Positions 25,516 to 34,253 of a DNA stretch of 64,000 nucleotides are shown here, in pieces (the first letter of the stretch is position 1; each line of letters opens with the position of its first letter). Location of the stretch: contig NZ_JAHXYH010000003.1 of the NCBI RefSeq assembly GCF_019970065.1, forward strand, positions 124,001-188,000. The letters are read 5' to 3'. Source of the stretch: Chryseobacterium sp. OSA05B (GTDB lineage Bacteria; Bacteroidota; Bacteroidia; Flavobacteriales; Weeksellaceae). The position numbers and the translations under genes are program-made. The notes beneath the pieces were generated by a model, which ran no database searches, was not told the origin of the DNA, and saw only the letters and a list, made by a program, of their open reading frames with translations.

Positions 25516-26445
25516 ATGAATTCTGAAAAAGAAACTTTCCTATCTAAAAACTATATCTCTAAATCTATATTTTACAGATTTTCACAATTCGTGGGCTTTC
25601 TGATCGGCGCACGTTTTTTTGTAGCAGTGCTGCTGACTTTTGCGCTGTATGTATCTACTTTTTTCCTGTTTAATCAGGATGAAACCTTTAGAAAATTTGT
25701 CTTCGATTTTAAAGTTCACGGCATCATTTTCTGTACGGTGATCACCATTCTGGCGGGCGGCATTATCAATCAGTTTTATGATCTGGAAAAAGACCATGTG
25801 GTAAAACCTTTCCGGACCAGGATTCAAAGCTTTATCAAACAGAAATATTTTTTATATGCTTATCTTGCATTAACGGTTATTTCTCTTGGCGTAGCTTGGA
25901 TGATTTCCCATAAGGTTTTCGCTTTTTTTCTTGTCTATCAGTTTTTTATGTGGTTTTACAGCCATAAACTGAGCAGAATTTTAATCATCAATAATCTCAC
26001 TTTTGTAAGCCTGACACTGTATCCTTTTTTCGGAATGATGGTCTATTACGAAACCTTTTCCAGAAAGGTAGTGCTGATGGCTATTTTTCTGTTTCTGATT
26101 CTTTTATGCATTGATATTGTCAAGGATATGCTGACTAAGAGTGTTGACAAAGCATTTGGCTATATAACAATTCCGAACTATTTTAAAAGCAGAAATACAC
26201 AGATCATCATTATTTCTTTACTGGCCATTACCATGGCTGTCTCTATGAAGCTTATTGCTAAAACCGGTATTTCAGGTTTTATGGCTTACTATTTTACTGG
26301 AGGGCTGTTTGTCATGATCCTTTGCATTTACCTGCTATTGAATTCATCCAGAAAAAGTAAATTCTTCACACTCAACATATTAAGGTTTTGGGTTTTCGTA
26401 GGGATTATTGCGATGCTGCTGAATGGAATTGAGAGCAAATTATAG
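25516..26445 (+). CDS. UbiA-family prenyltransferase
   Basis: This 309-residue inner-membrane protein has about eight or nine hydrophobic helices. The two Asp-rich motifs of UbiA enzymes are present: N85-Q-F-Y-D89-L-E-K-D93 and, near 198-210, DIVKDMLTKSVDKAFGY. Such enzymes transfer a polyprenyl group to an aromatic or glycerol-phosphate acceptor. The form of the motifs resembles the geranylgeranylglycerol-phosphate synthase-like flavobacterial branch, but the acceptor is not certain. It is not menA, which lies at 51934. It is co-transcribed with mevalonate kinase. The ATG at 25516 is preferred to a TTG at 25507. Confidence 0.85.
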   Translation: MNSEKETFLSKNYISKSIFYRFSQFVGFLIGARFFVAVLLTFALYVSTFFLFNQDETFRKFVFDFKVHGIIFCTVITILAGGIINQFYDLEKDHVVKPFRTRIQSFIKQKYFLYAYLALTVISLGVAWMISHKVFAFFLVYQFFMWFYSHKLSRILIINNLTFVSLTLYPFFGMMVYYETFSRKVVLMAIFLFLILLCIDIVKDMLTKSVDKAFGYITIPNYFKSRNTQIIIISLLAITMAVSMKLIAKTGISGFMAYYFTGGLFVMILCIYLLLNSSRKSKFFTLNILRFWVFVGIIAMLLNGIESKL

Positions 26446-26477
26446 AAAATTTTCTTTAAATAAACTGAGGTTATTAT

Positions 26478-26485
26478 TACCTTTG
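26478..26485 (+). promoter_or_regulatory. Predicted -7 box of the proline dehydrogenase gene
   Basis: TACCTTTG matches TAnnTTTG, 24 bases before the ATG at 26510. Confidence 0.5.
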
Positions 26486-26509
26486 CAAAACTAAATTTAA
26501 TAAAAAGGA

Positions 26510-27676
26510 ATGCCCATTTTTAACGATACTAAAGTTGCATTTGCAGACAAGTCTGATGCACAATTGAGAAAGGCGTACTGGATGTTTAAGATGATTGAAC
26601 AGCCTGCTCTTACCAGCCTTGGAACTTCTGTCCTTAATTTTACGGTACACAATAATTTTCCTTTCGTGACCGGAATTGTGAAAAGCACTTTGTTTGAACA
26701 GTTCTGCGGAGGTGAAACCCGTGAAGAAAGTATGAAGGTGGTGAAACAGCTTTTCAAGAGAGGAGTGGGAAGTATTTTCGATTATTCTATTGAAGGGAAG
26801 GAAGATGAAGAAACTTTTGATGCGGTGTGCAAAGAGATCAAGGATATCATCCGGTTTTCAGTAGGAAATCCGGCTATTCCTTTTATCGTATTTAAGCCGA
26901 CAGCTTTCGGAAGAATTGATCTGTATGAAGCAGTTGGAAACGGTGCTGAGCTTACATCAAGCCAGAAAGAGGAATGGGCCAGAGTGGTCAAGAGATTTGA
27001 TGAAATATGCAGTCTGTGCCATGAACACGACAAGAAAGTAATGGTAGATGCTGAAGAAACCTGGATGCAGGATGCGGCGGATCATCTTTGTGAAGAGATG
27101 ATGGAAAAATACAATCAGGAAAAACCAATTGTTTGGAATACCATCCAGATGTACAGAACGGGAAGACTGGAATACATGGAGGAAAATCTTCAGAGAGCCA
27201 GAGAAAAAAATTACTTCATCGGGTATAAGATTGTACGTGGAGCTTATATGGAGAAGGAAAGAGCACGAGCTGCTGAAAAAGGCTATGCAGATCCGATCCA
27301 GCCGACTAAGGAAGCTTCAGACAAAAACTATAACGCCGGAATTGATTTCGTTATGAATCATCTGGATAAAGTATCATCATTTTTCGGGACGCATAATGAG
27401 ATTTCGTCAGAACTGATTATGGATAAAATGAAGGCTAAGTCTCTTGAGAATGGTAATACACATATCTATTTTGGGCAGCTTTATGGGATGAGTGATAATA
27501 TTTCTTTCTATTTGTCGGATAAGGGCTACAATGTGGCTAAATATCTGCCATACGGACCTGTAAAGGATGTTGTGCCTTATCTTACAAGGAGAGCGAGAGA
27601 AAACACTTCTGTGGCAGGTCAGACGGGCAGAGAACTTGGGCTTATTAAGAAAGAGCTTGAAAGAAGAAGAAAATAG
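26510..27676 (+). CDS. Proline dehydrogenase
   Basis: This 388-residue FAD-dependent enzyme oxidises proline to 1-pyrroline-5-carboxylate, feeding electrons to the membrane quinone pool. The family motifs are VMVDAEETWMQDA, YKIVRGAYMEKER, FFGTHNEISS, FGQLYGMSDN and YLPYGPVKDVVPYLTRRA. It is a stand-alone domain without the P5C dehydrogenase half of PutA. It has its own promoter box and terminator. The presence of proline catabolism fits an organism that grows on proteins. Confidence 0.93.
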   Translation: MPIFNDTKVAFADKSDAQLRKAYWMFKMIEQPALTSLGTSVLNFTVHNNFPFVTGIVKSTLFEQFCGGETREESMKVVKQLFKRGVGSIFDYSIEGKEDEETFDAVCKEIKDIIRFSVGNPAIPFIVFKPTAFGRIDLYEAVGNGAELTSSQKEEWARVVKRFDEICSLCHEHDKKVMVDAEETWMQDAADHLCEEMMEKYNQEKPIVWNTIQMYRTGRLEYMEENLQRAREKNYFIGYKIVRGAYMEKERARAAEKGYADPIQPTKEASDKNYNAGIDFVMNHLDKVSSFFGTHNEISSELIMDKMKAKSLENGNTHIYFGQLYGMSDNISFYLSDKGYNVAKYLPYGPVKDVVPYLTRRARENTSVAGQTGRELGLIKKELERRRK

Positions 27677-27698
27677 TAAATATTCCATTTAATATATC

Positions 27699-27726
27699 AG
27701 ACCTGCAAGAATGCAGGTCTTTTTTA
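27699..27726 (+). terminator. Rho-independent terminator
   Basis: A perfect 9-bp stem (AGACCTGCA with TGCAGGTCT) around the loop AGAA is followed by T. Confidence 0.9.
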
Positions 27727-27870
27727 TTGAATATGTTTTATATGAAAAAGTAAAGCTTACTGTCGATTTCAATAGTTTGACTCTATTAATAATAATTTTA
27801 TAAAATTCACTTTATATTGTGTATGATTTAAAATTATTAACTTTTTATTGTTTATTTGATTGTAATTTCC

Positions 27871-27878
27871 TACATTTG
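27871..27878 (+). promoter_or_regulatory. Predicted -7 box
   Basis: TACATTTG matches TAnnTTTG and ends 24 bases before the ATG at 27903. Confidence 0.5.
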
Positions 27879-27902
27879 AGTAAACCATAAAAAAACTAAT
27901 AC

Positions 27903-28922
27903 ATGAAAAAAACATTACTCGTTGTTGCTTTTATAGCAACTAACTTTACCTTCGGACAAACCTTCAGCAATGGTGGTTTAAGTACGGGCGCAACTTCTAG
28001 TGGCGGGACTGCGGCACCTGCCGGATATACATGGTCTGAACTTCAGAATAATACAGGAAATACTACAGAATCCAATACCAGTTTGGGATTGGGAGGAACT
28101 TTCAGCTCAGCGGCAGCAAGCTTTTTTATTGCCGACGACTTTACAGTTCCGGTAGGATCTTCATGGCAGATCACTACCATTGATTTTTTTGCCTATCAAA
28201 CCAACTATGCGGGTACTACTGCTCCTTTTAATACGGTGAGGGTGAATATATTCAGCTCAGACCCTTCTGTAGCAGGTGCTGTAAGTGTATATGGAGATGA
28301 TACGACCAACAGATTCAGTGCTGCAGTAGATGCTAATATGTACAGAACAGGAAATACTTCGGTGCCGGTTGCTGCAGTACCTAATACTGCAAGAAAGATA
28401 TGGAAAGTTACAGCAAGCACTCCTAAGACTTTAGGGGCGGGAACCTATTGGGTAAAATATCAGCTGCAAAATGTAGTGACTGCGAGCGGGGGCTTTTTAC
28501 CGCCTGTTACGATTGTAGGAAGCAGAGGACTTCCCACATTTAATGCTAAACAGTTTGATGCTGTTTTGAGCACCTGGGCGCCTATCACAGATACCGGAAA
28601 CCCTGCAGCAGCTCCTGATGTTCCTTTGGACATGCCATTCGTTATTACATTTACTGCAACTACACTGGGTACACAGGAAACGATGCAGTATGACAACAGA
28701 GTTCAGGTGTATCCTAATCCAGCAAAAGACAATTTCAGAATTAATAATCCTGAAAAGCTTAAGATAAGCAGTGTAGAAATTATAGATGCTTCCGGAAAGC
28801 TGGTAAGAACATTGCAGGGCTCGGAAGAATACAGTGTTTCAGATCTACCTAAAGGAAACTACATTCTGAAAATAAAGAATGAAGGTGGACTTACAAAAAT
28901 TACAAAACTATTAAAGCAATAG
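27903..28922 (+). CDS. T9SS type A sorting domain-containing secreted protein
   Basis: This 339-residue protein has a signal peptide (cleaved near FTFGQ) and a Gly/Thr/Ala-rich beta region (about 20-250). It ends with a type A sorting domain with VYPNPAKDNFRI, GNYILKI and the final KLLKQ. It is exported by the type IX system. The middle region resembles neither the paralogue pair at 7650/9128 nor a known enzyme. Its own promoter box lies upstream and a terminator shared with the convergent regulator gene lies downstream. Confidence 0.85.
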   Translation: MKKTLLVVAFIATNFTFGQTFSNGGLSTGATSSGGTAAPAGYTWSELQNNTGNTTESNTSLGLGGTFSSAAASFFIADDFTVPVGSSWQITTIDFFAYQTNYAGTTAPFNTVRVNIFSSDPSVAGAVSVYGDDTTNRFSAAVDANMYRTGNTSVPVAAVPNTARKIWKVTASTPKTLGAGTYWVKYQLQNVVTASGGFLPPVTIVGSRGLPTFNAKQFDAVLSTWAPITDTGNPAAAPDVPLDMPFVITFTATTLGTQETMQYDNRVQVYPNPAKDNFRINNPEKLKISSVEIIDASGKLVRTLQGSEEYSVSDLPKGNYILKIKNEGGLTKITKLLKQ

Positions 28923-28952
28923 CTTTAGTTTTCTTCTTCAAATATTTTTTAT

Positions 28953-28981
28953 CCTGGCCATTTTCCTTGGCCAGGTTTTTT
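28953..28981. terminator. Terminator between convergent genes
   Basis: CCTGGCCA pairs with TGGCCAGG and T follows on the + strand. The T-run reaches the stop codon of the minus-strand regulator at 28980, so the hairpin may serve both directions. Confidence 0.75.
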
Positions 28982-29516
28982 ATGGCTCAAAACTCTCAAA
29001 TTTCCCATTTTCATAGAACAGAACAATACGTTTTATCTTATTTGATTGATTTCCAATAACTTGATTAATGATTTGTTCATTGGAATTTTCTAATCGCTGA
29101 GAATCCGATATATTTTCCTGATTCCTATATGGGGGCGGTATAAACGATTCTCGCGGGCTCTCTTTGACTGCCTCAATTTCCTCTTCAGCTCCAAAATCTT
29201 CATCATCCTTCATCATGGTAAAAAGATCGGGAAGCGGAGTAGGTTTTCCTTTGCTATCCTCAATTTTTTCTTCAGTGGTTAATTCCACTTCCGGTAATTC
29301 GGATTTCAGCATTTCACCTTCACCGGTTACCAACCAGTCCCAGAGAATCTCCGGAAAACTGGATTTAATCTTAATGATGAATTCAAGAGACGGCTTGTTT
29401 CTTCCTGAAGTAATATGGGAAATGGAAGAACGCTGCACATCAATTTCATCTGCAAACTCGGAAGGGCTGAGATTGGAATACTCAATAACTTTGGAAATTC
29501 TTTCGTTTAAACTCAT
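28980..29516 (-). CDS. XRE-family helix-turn-helix transcriptional regulator
   Basis: This 178-residue DNA-binding protein has a lambda-repressor-like helix-turn-helix at about 4-60 (LSPSEFADEIDVQRSSISHI, then GRNKPSLEF and a WDWLVTGEG tail common to flavobacterial members). The rest is an acidic, poorly ordered linker (70-140) and a short C-terminal part with no metal or peptidase motif. It faces an 840-bp gene-free region that carries repeated TACAAnyGTAAAT-like sites, one of them directly upstream of its start (29539-29551). Autoregulation is inferred from this placement. Confidence 0.85.
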   Translation of the reverse strand: MSLNERISKVIEYSNLSPSEFADEIDVQRSSISHITSGRNKPSLEFIIKIKSSFPEILWDWLVTGEGEMLKSELPEVELTTEEKIEDSKGKPTPLPDLFTMMKDDEDFGAEEEIEAVKESPRESFIPPPYRNQENISDSQRLENSNEQIINQVIGNQSNKIKRIVLFYENGKFESFEP

Positions 29517-30356
29517 AAAAATAAGTTGTCAATTGTGTTACAAATGTAAATAATAAAATATACATAAACAAATCACAAAAGTAAATTGAGATGAAATCTA
29601 TGAATATACAGATGTAAACTAATATAACACCCTTAAATATAGCTATTTATACTGCTCTATTTCATTCTATGTACCTATTTAACAAAGTAAACACAATTTT
29701 TAAGCTGATAAATTCCCAGATTAATCACTTTTAAATATTCCGCTTTGATATAATTCCAATAATTCTTAATTACCCAATAATTAGATGGTAAATGACTGAT
29801 TAATTATATTTTAAGATGTAAACTACTCATTACTGGAAATTAATACTAAAGAAGGGTTTCTAAGCCATAAAAGACTGATTTTTGTTGTATACAAACGTAA
29901 ATTTATATCATAAGTAACTAATTATAAGTGTTTTGCTGATAGATTCGTTTAAAATCGGTCTACAGTTATTTCCTTATTTACTAATGACAGCAGGAGAGCA
30001 AATGGTATAGCTAAATTTATAGTGAATTTCAGGGATAAATGTAAAAAAATATAAATTTACATTTGTATACAAGTGTAAATGACTAAGTTTTCCACATTCA
30101 TCGCGTTTAATTATATTATGCCTATTTACTGATTAACAGGCTTTTCTGTACTTAAAGCAATGTTGAAAATATGATTGATATGAACTTTGTAAAGTGTTGA
30201 ATTATAGCTGTTTGAAATAATTCGTTTAGTTTATATTCAATTAACAATTTTATCAACAGACAAAATGGCAGTTGGCGATGTTTGATGAAATTACAAATGT
30301 TAACTAATATTTTTTGTGTAAAAATGATTAAATTTGACTCTTGTAAATTATTTATA
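29517..30356. promoter_or_regulatory. AT-rich gene-free region with operator-like half-sites
   Basis: This is the longest gene-free region in the window. It holds several half-sites of the form TACAAnyGTAAAT: 29539-29551, a looser ACAAAAGTAAAT (29575-29586), TACAGATGTAAACT (29607-29620), 29890-29902 and 30069-30081. A near-perfect palindrome also lies at 30056-30081. Several half-sites contain a reverse TAnnTTTG, so overlapping promoters are an alternative reading. A weak hairpin with TTTTCT lies near 30120-30146. No reading frame longer than a few codons stands out. Confidence 0.55.
30056..30081. promoter_or_regulatory. 26-bp near-perfect palindromic operator candidate
   Basis: The halves ATTTACATTTGTA and TACAAGTGTAAAT differ from perfect symmetry at one position. 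The central TTGTATACAA recurs at 29885-29894, again followed by a GTAAAT half. Confidence 0.6.
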
Positions 30357-31466
30357 ATGAATTTTGAACAGATCTATTTTCCAAACCCTAATTTCTTAAA
30401 CCGCTATATTTCCCCTGAAAAATTATTTTCTTACCTACAGACCAATCTCAGCGGTTACATTCAGGAGATCGGAAGATCCTATTTAGATAAACCTATTTAT
30501 CAGTTAAGCATCGGAACCGGAACCATTAAAGTTCTTGCCTGGTCTCAAATGCATGGGAATGAATCCAACGCGACACACGCCATGCTGGATCTCTTAGAAA
30601 CTTTAGATAAGGCTCCGGAAATGAAGGAAGATCTTTTCAGTAAGATCAGGCTGGATTTTATTTTTATGCTAAACCCTGACGGATCTGAAAAATGGACGAG
30701 ACTGAATGCGGCAGATATTGATCTGAACCGCGACTTTCACAACGAGTCCAGTACAGAGATTAAATTTCTTAAAAAAGCTGCTGCTTCAAATACCTACGAT
30801 TATGCATTAAATCTGCATGAGCAGAGAACGATCTTCACCACAGACGGAATACATCCTGCTACACTTTCTTTTCTGGCACCTTCGGAAAATGTAGAACGTG
30901 CGGTGACGGATAACAGGAAAAAATGCATGGCAGTTATTGGAAGAGTTTACGATCATTTAAAAGAATTAATCCCGAATCAGATCGGAAGATATTCTGATGA
31001 GTTTTATCCGACTTCTACCGGAGATAATTTTATCAAAGCAGGAATGCCTACGATTTTATTTGAAGGAGGGCATTTCACAGACGATTATCCACGAAAAGGA
31101 ACGCGAAAATATTATACGGTGGCCTTATATTATGCTCTAAAAGCCATTAGTGAATTGAACTCCGATATTGAAGGATGGGAGAAATACCTTGAAATTCCGG
31201 AGAACCAGGAAACGCACTACGACATTATTTACAGGAATGTAAAACTAAATACGGATCATGAGTGCATTCTGGATGTGGCCGTTCAGTACAGGGAGGTAAT
31301 AGAGGAAGGAAAGGATGAGATATCTTTTGTGCCTTTTGTAATGGAGGTAGGTGATGTGAAAAAAAGAAAAGGCTGGGTAGAGATAGACTGTACCGGAAAG
31401 AAGTTTGTAGCGCCTACCAAATATCCTAAACTGGATGCTGTGGCAGAATTTAGGATAGAAGACTAG
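30357..31466 (+). CDS. M14-family zinc carboxypeptidase
   Basis: This 369-residue cytosolic-looking peptidase has no signal peptide. The M14 site is readable: H66 and E69 in QMHGNES, N124-R125 in DLNRDF, the third zinc ligand H154 in NLHEQRT, and the catalytic E235 in LFEGGHF. Family members remove C-terminal residues from peptides or act on cell-wall peptides. The ATG at 30357 is preferred over an in-frame ATG at 30282 because the family N-terminus (MNFEQIY) begins there. It is followed by a terminator shared with a convergent gene. Confidence 0.87.
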   Translation: MNFEQIYFPNPNFLNRYISPEKLFSYLQTNLSGYIQEIGRSYLDKPIYQLSIGTGTIKVLAWSQMHGNESNATHAMLDLLETLDKAPEMKEDLFSKIRLDFIFMLNPDGSEKWTRLNAADIDLNRDFHNESSTEIKFLKKAAASNTYDYALNLHEQRTIFTTDGIHPATLSFLAPSENVERAVTDNRKKCMAVIGRVYDHLKELIPNQIGRYSDEFYPTSTGDNFIKAGMPTILFEGGHFTDDYPRKGTRKYYTVALYYALKAISELNSDIEGWEKYLEIPENQETHYDIIYRNVKLNTDHECILDVAVQYREVIEEGKDEISFVPFVMEVGDVKKRKGWVEIDCTGKKFVAPTKYPKLDAVAEFRIED

Positions 31467-31490
31467 ATTAAATTATGATAGACAAAATAA

Positions 31491-31525
31491 AACGTCCTCA
31501 GGAAATATGATTTTCTGAGGACGTT
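31491..31525. terminator. Bidirectional terminator between convergent genes
   Basis: An 11-bp perfect stem (AACGTCCTCAG with CTGAGGACGTT), extended by AAA/TTT pairs, lies between the M14 peptidase gene and the minus-strand DUF4920 gene. Confidence 0.8.
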
Positions 31526-31545
31526 ATTGTATGGTTGAATGAAAT

Positions 31546-32061
31546 TTAGTTAACTACTTTGATTCCATTGGCTACAAATCTGATCTCTTCTTTAGGAGTC
31601 GTGATCGCATCAATTTCAGCCTGAGGTTTTTTAGCATCCTCAGCGTAGTGTTTCTGCTCGTCTATAGAAGTTACTTTTCTTTCTGCAGTTCCTTCAAGGA
31701 CTACCGTTTTACCTTTTAAAGCAGTAGGTACAAAGAACGCATAGTCTTTCATTTTTACGAAAAACTGGGAATTATCTTCAGTCTGGATTGTTAGCCAGCA
31801 TCCTTTTTTCTCGCATACATCAGTTACTTTTCCTTTCACTGCTACGCCTTCCACTTTTTTGTTGTCTTTTTTAAGCTTCTTGCTTAATTTATCTACGGTA
31901 ATGGCTTTAGACTCTGACGTCGAAACAACTCCAGATCCATAAGTATCACCTACAATAGCATTACCTTCCGGTGGTCCGAATTTTTTCTGTGAAGTCTCCT
32001 GTGCAAATGCTAAAGTGGAAACACTCACAGCTGCTGCAAATAATATAGCCTTGAATTTCAT
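31546..32061 (-). CDS. DUF4920 domain-containing secreted protein
   Basis: This 171-residue protein has a signal peptide (cleaved near LAFAQ). Its mature domain matches DUF4920: KFGPPEGNAIVGDTYGSG at the start and VKGKVTDVCEKKGCWLTI in the middle, with C-x4-C. The fold appears to be a small OB-like beta-barrel, and the two cysteines may bind metal or form a disulphide. The function is unknown. The start at 32061 is taken because MKFKAILFAAAVSVS is a normal signal peptide; an in-frame ATG at 32079 would add six residues. Confidence 0.8.
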   Translation of the reverse strand: MKFKAILFAAAVSVSTLAFAQETSQKKFGPPEGNAIVGDTYGSGVVSTSESKAITVDKLSKKLKKDNKKVEGVAVKGKVTDVCEKKGCWLTIQTEDNSQFFVKMKDYAFFVPTALKGKTVVLEGTAERKVTSIDEQKHYAEDAKKPQAEIDAITTPKEEIRFVANGIKVVN

Positions 32062-32180
32062 TTTTAATATTTTTTTCAAAAGTACTAATTAAAATTGAAT
32101 ATTAAATTGATAAAAGGTTGATAAAAAACAGGTGATGCAGTAAATTTTAAACAAATTTCAAAACGAAAGACAGATTTGTT

Positions 32181-32188
32181 TATATTTG
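32181..32188 (+). promoter_or_regulatory. Predicted -7 box of the APC permease gene
   Basis: TATATTTG matches TAnnTTTG exactly, 16 bases before the ATG at 32205. Confidence 0.55.
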
Positions 32189-32204
32189 ACGCCTATACTT
32201 GACT

Positions 32205-33623
32205 ATGCAAAAAAAACTGAAACTTTGGGATGCCATTATGCTGGTAATGGGATCTATGATCGGAAGTGGGATCTTTATTGTAAGTGCCGATATGATGCGG
32301 AATCTGGGATCAGGTTACTGGCTGATTGTAGTGTGGGTGATCACCGGAGTAATGACAGTAGCCGCAGCCATAAGCTACGGAGAGCTTTCAGCCCTGTTTC
32401 CGAAGGCGGGCGGACAATACACTTATCTTAAGGAGATTTTCGGCAAAAAGATGGGATTCCTGTATGGTTGGGGATTGTTTACAGTGATCCAGACCGGAAC
32501 TATTGCAGCCGTGGCCATGGCTTTTGGTAAATTTACAGCCTATCTCGTTCCTTCATTGAATGATGCGGCGCCTCTTTTCCAGAGCGGAGAATTTAAAATC
32601 ACCTGGATACAGATCCTGGCAATAGCCGTTATCCTTTTACTGACTTACATTAATACACGCGGTGTTCAGAGTGGGAAACTGCTTCAGAATGTATTTACCG
32701 GCTCAAAAATCATAGCCATATTAGGTTTGATTGCTGCCGGATTCATACTGGTTGATTTTTCGCATATGGCTGAAAATTTCAGTTTAGGTTTGGATTCATT
32801 TAATAATCTTAAAAAAGACATCAGCGGTAATTTCCTTAAAGAAGGCTGGGAGCCTATCGGGGGAATGACTCTGCTTGGAGGAATTGCAGCAGCAATGGTA
32901 GGTTCTGTTTTCAGTTCTGTAGCGTGGGAAAGTGTAACTTTCGTGTCCGGAGAAGTGGAAAATCCGAAGAGAAATATTGTCAAATCGATGATCTACGGAA
33001 CTTCCGCAGTGATGATACTTTATATAGCAGTCAATTATGTTTATTTAAATGCTTTGGACAGGGACGGTATTGCATTTGCCACCAATGACAGGGTAGCGGT
33101 AGCTGCATCGCAGAATATTTTTGGAAGTGCAGGGACTATTATTATCGCCGTTCTTGTGATGGTATCTACATTCGGATGTAACAACGGATTGATCCTTGCG
33201 GGTGCAAGGGTGTTTCAAACAATGGCCAAAGACGGAATGTTCTTTCAATCTGCAGAAAAAAACAATCAAAATGAAGTTCCTGAAAATGCTTTATGGATGC
33301 AGGGGATCTGGGCTTCGGTATTATGCCTGAGCGGACAGTATGGAAACCTGCTGGATATGATCTCTTTTGTAATCGTTTTATTCTATATGATTACCGTTTT
33401 CGGGGTTATTTATTTAAGGTTTAAAAAACCGGATCTTGAAAGACCATACAAAACATGGCTGTATCCGGTGACTCCAATTATATATCTTCTGATAGGAACA
33501 GGCTTTTGTGTACTGCTTCTGATCTACAAACAGCAATACACATGGCCAGGATTTGTAATGGTTCTGCTGGGACTTCCGGTCTATTATTTCATTAACAGAA
33601 AAAAGACGGCAGATCAATCATAA
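32205..33623 (+). CDS. APC-family amino acid permease
   Basis: This 472-residue inner-membrane transporter has about 12 transmembrane helices. The first helix has the APC substrate-binding break (VMGSMIGSGIFIV), and the sixth-helix region reads GSVFSSVAWESVTFVSGEVENPKRNI, typical of LAT-like amino acid transporters and exchangers. The substrate is not defined by sequence. The ATG at 32205 is preferred over a TTG at 32199. The gene ends in a 10-bp hairpin terminator. Confidence 0.9.
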   Translation: MQKKLKLWDAIMLVMGSMIGSGIFIVSADMMRNLGSGYWLIVVWVITGVMTVAAAISYGELSALFPKAGGQYTYLKEIFGKKMGFLYGWGLFTVIQTGTIAAVAMAFGKFTAYLVPSLNDAAPLFQSGEFKITWIQILAIAVILLLTYINTRGVQSGKLLQNVFTGSKIIAILGLIAAGFILVDFSHMAENFSLGLDSFNNLKKDISGNFLKEGWEPIGGMTLLGGIAAAMVGSVFSSVAWESVTFVSGEVENPKRNIVKSMIYGTSAVMILYIAVNYVYLNALDRDGIAFATNDRVAVAASQNIFGSAGTIIIAVLVMVSTFGCNNGLILAGARVFQTMAKDGMFFQSAEKNNQNEVPENALWMQGIWASVLCLSGQYGNLLDMISFVIVLFYMITVFGVIYLRFKKPDLERPYKTWLYPVTPIIYLLIGTGFCVLLLIYKQQYTWPGFVMVLLGLPVYYFINRKKTADQS

Positions 33624-33647
33624 ATTTTAACCGTATTAACCCTATTT

Positions 33648-33679
33648 AAGGCTTCCGTAAAAACCCGGAAGCCTTTATT
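33648..33679 (+). terminator. Rho-independent terminator
   Basis: A perfect 10-bp stem (AAGGCTTCCG with CGGAAGCCTT) surrounds an 8-base loop. It ends the permease gene. Confidence 0.85.
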
Positions 33680-33787
33680 GTATGCGATATTTTTTGAGGT
33701 ATTTTCCGATTTATTTCATGAAAATGTGTATTTTGGTAGCTCTTTTTAAGTAAACTAGACCATGAAGTAAAAAATAAGAAGCTGACT

Positions 33788-34228
33788 ATGGATACACCAA
33801 ATTACAGAATGCCTTTTGTACCTTCAACACTCATGACTGAAGGCGGAAGCATTGATATCTGCGACATGGGCGAAAGCATTGCGCACAATATCATGCTGCT
33901 GATCACCACCAAAAAAGGCGAGAATAGATATGATGACAACTATGGAAACGACGTCTGGAACCTGGAATTCGACAATGGGGTTACCAGTGCAGTATGGGAA
34001 AGCGTTTTCATTAAAAGCCTGAGAAGGCAGATTCAGGAGTATGAACCCCGGATCGTACAGGCACAGGTTGATGCCCACATTCAATTTGTAGAACACAGCT
34101 ACGATACCAAAGAACACACAGAAATCAAAAAGAAAGTAAGAATTGCCATCAATGCAAAAATGGAGGCAACGGGAGAACGTTTCAGCTTTTCCACAGAATT
34201 ATTTTTAAGTCCGATGTCTATTGACTAA
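33788..34228 (+). CDS. tssE: Type VI secretion baseplate protein, gp25/TssE family
   Basis: This 146-residue protein has the GPW/gp25 fold of phage T4 gp25 and TssE: GESIAHNIMLLITTKKGENR, then NYGNDVWNLEF and the conserved helix with LRRQIQEYEPRI. It forms part of the wedge of a contractile-sheath baseplate in the cytoplasm. The gene is 25 bases before tssF. Homologues of this form occur in the Bacteroidota-specific T6SS subtype iii. Sheath (tssB/C), tube (tssD), ATPase (clpV) and tip (vgrG) genes are not in this window. Confidence 0.85.
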   Translation: MDTPNYRMPFVPSTLMTEGGSIDICDMGESIAHNIMLLITTKKGENRYDDNYGNDVWNLEFDNGVTSAVWESVFIKSLRRQIQEYEPRIVQAQVDAHIQFVEHSYDTKEHTEIKKKVRIAINAKMEATGERFSFSTELFLSPMSID

Positions 34229-34253
34229 ATGTTTTTAACAGTAAGAAAAATTT

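Noticed and set aside
29517..30356. Possible chromosomal replication origin
   Set aside because: Only two DnaA-box-like sites with one mismatch each were seen (TTTTCCACA at 30089-30097, TTATCAACA at 30250-30258). Gene direction does not switch here, and no origin-linked gene is near.
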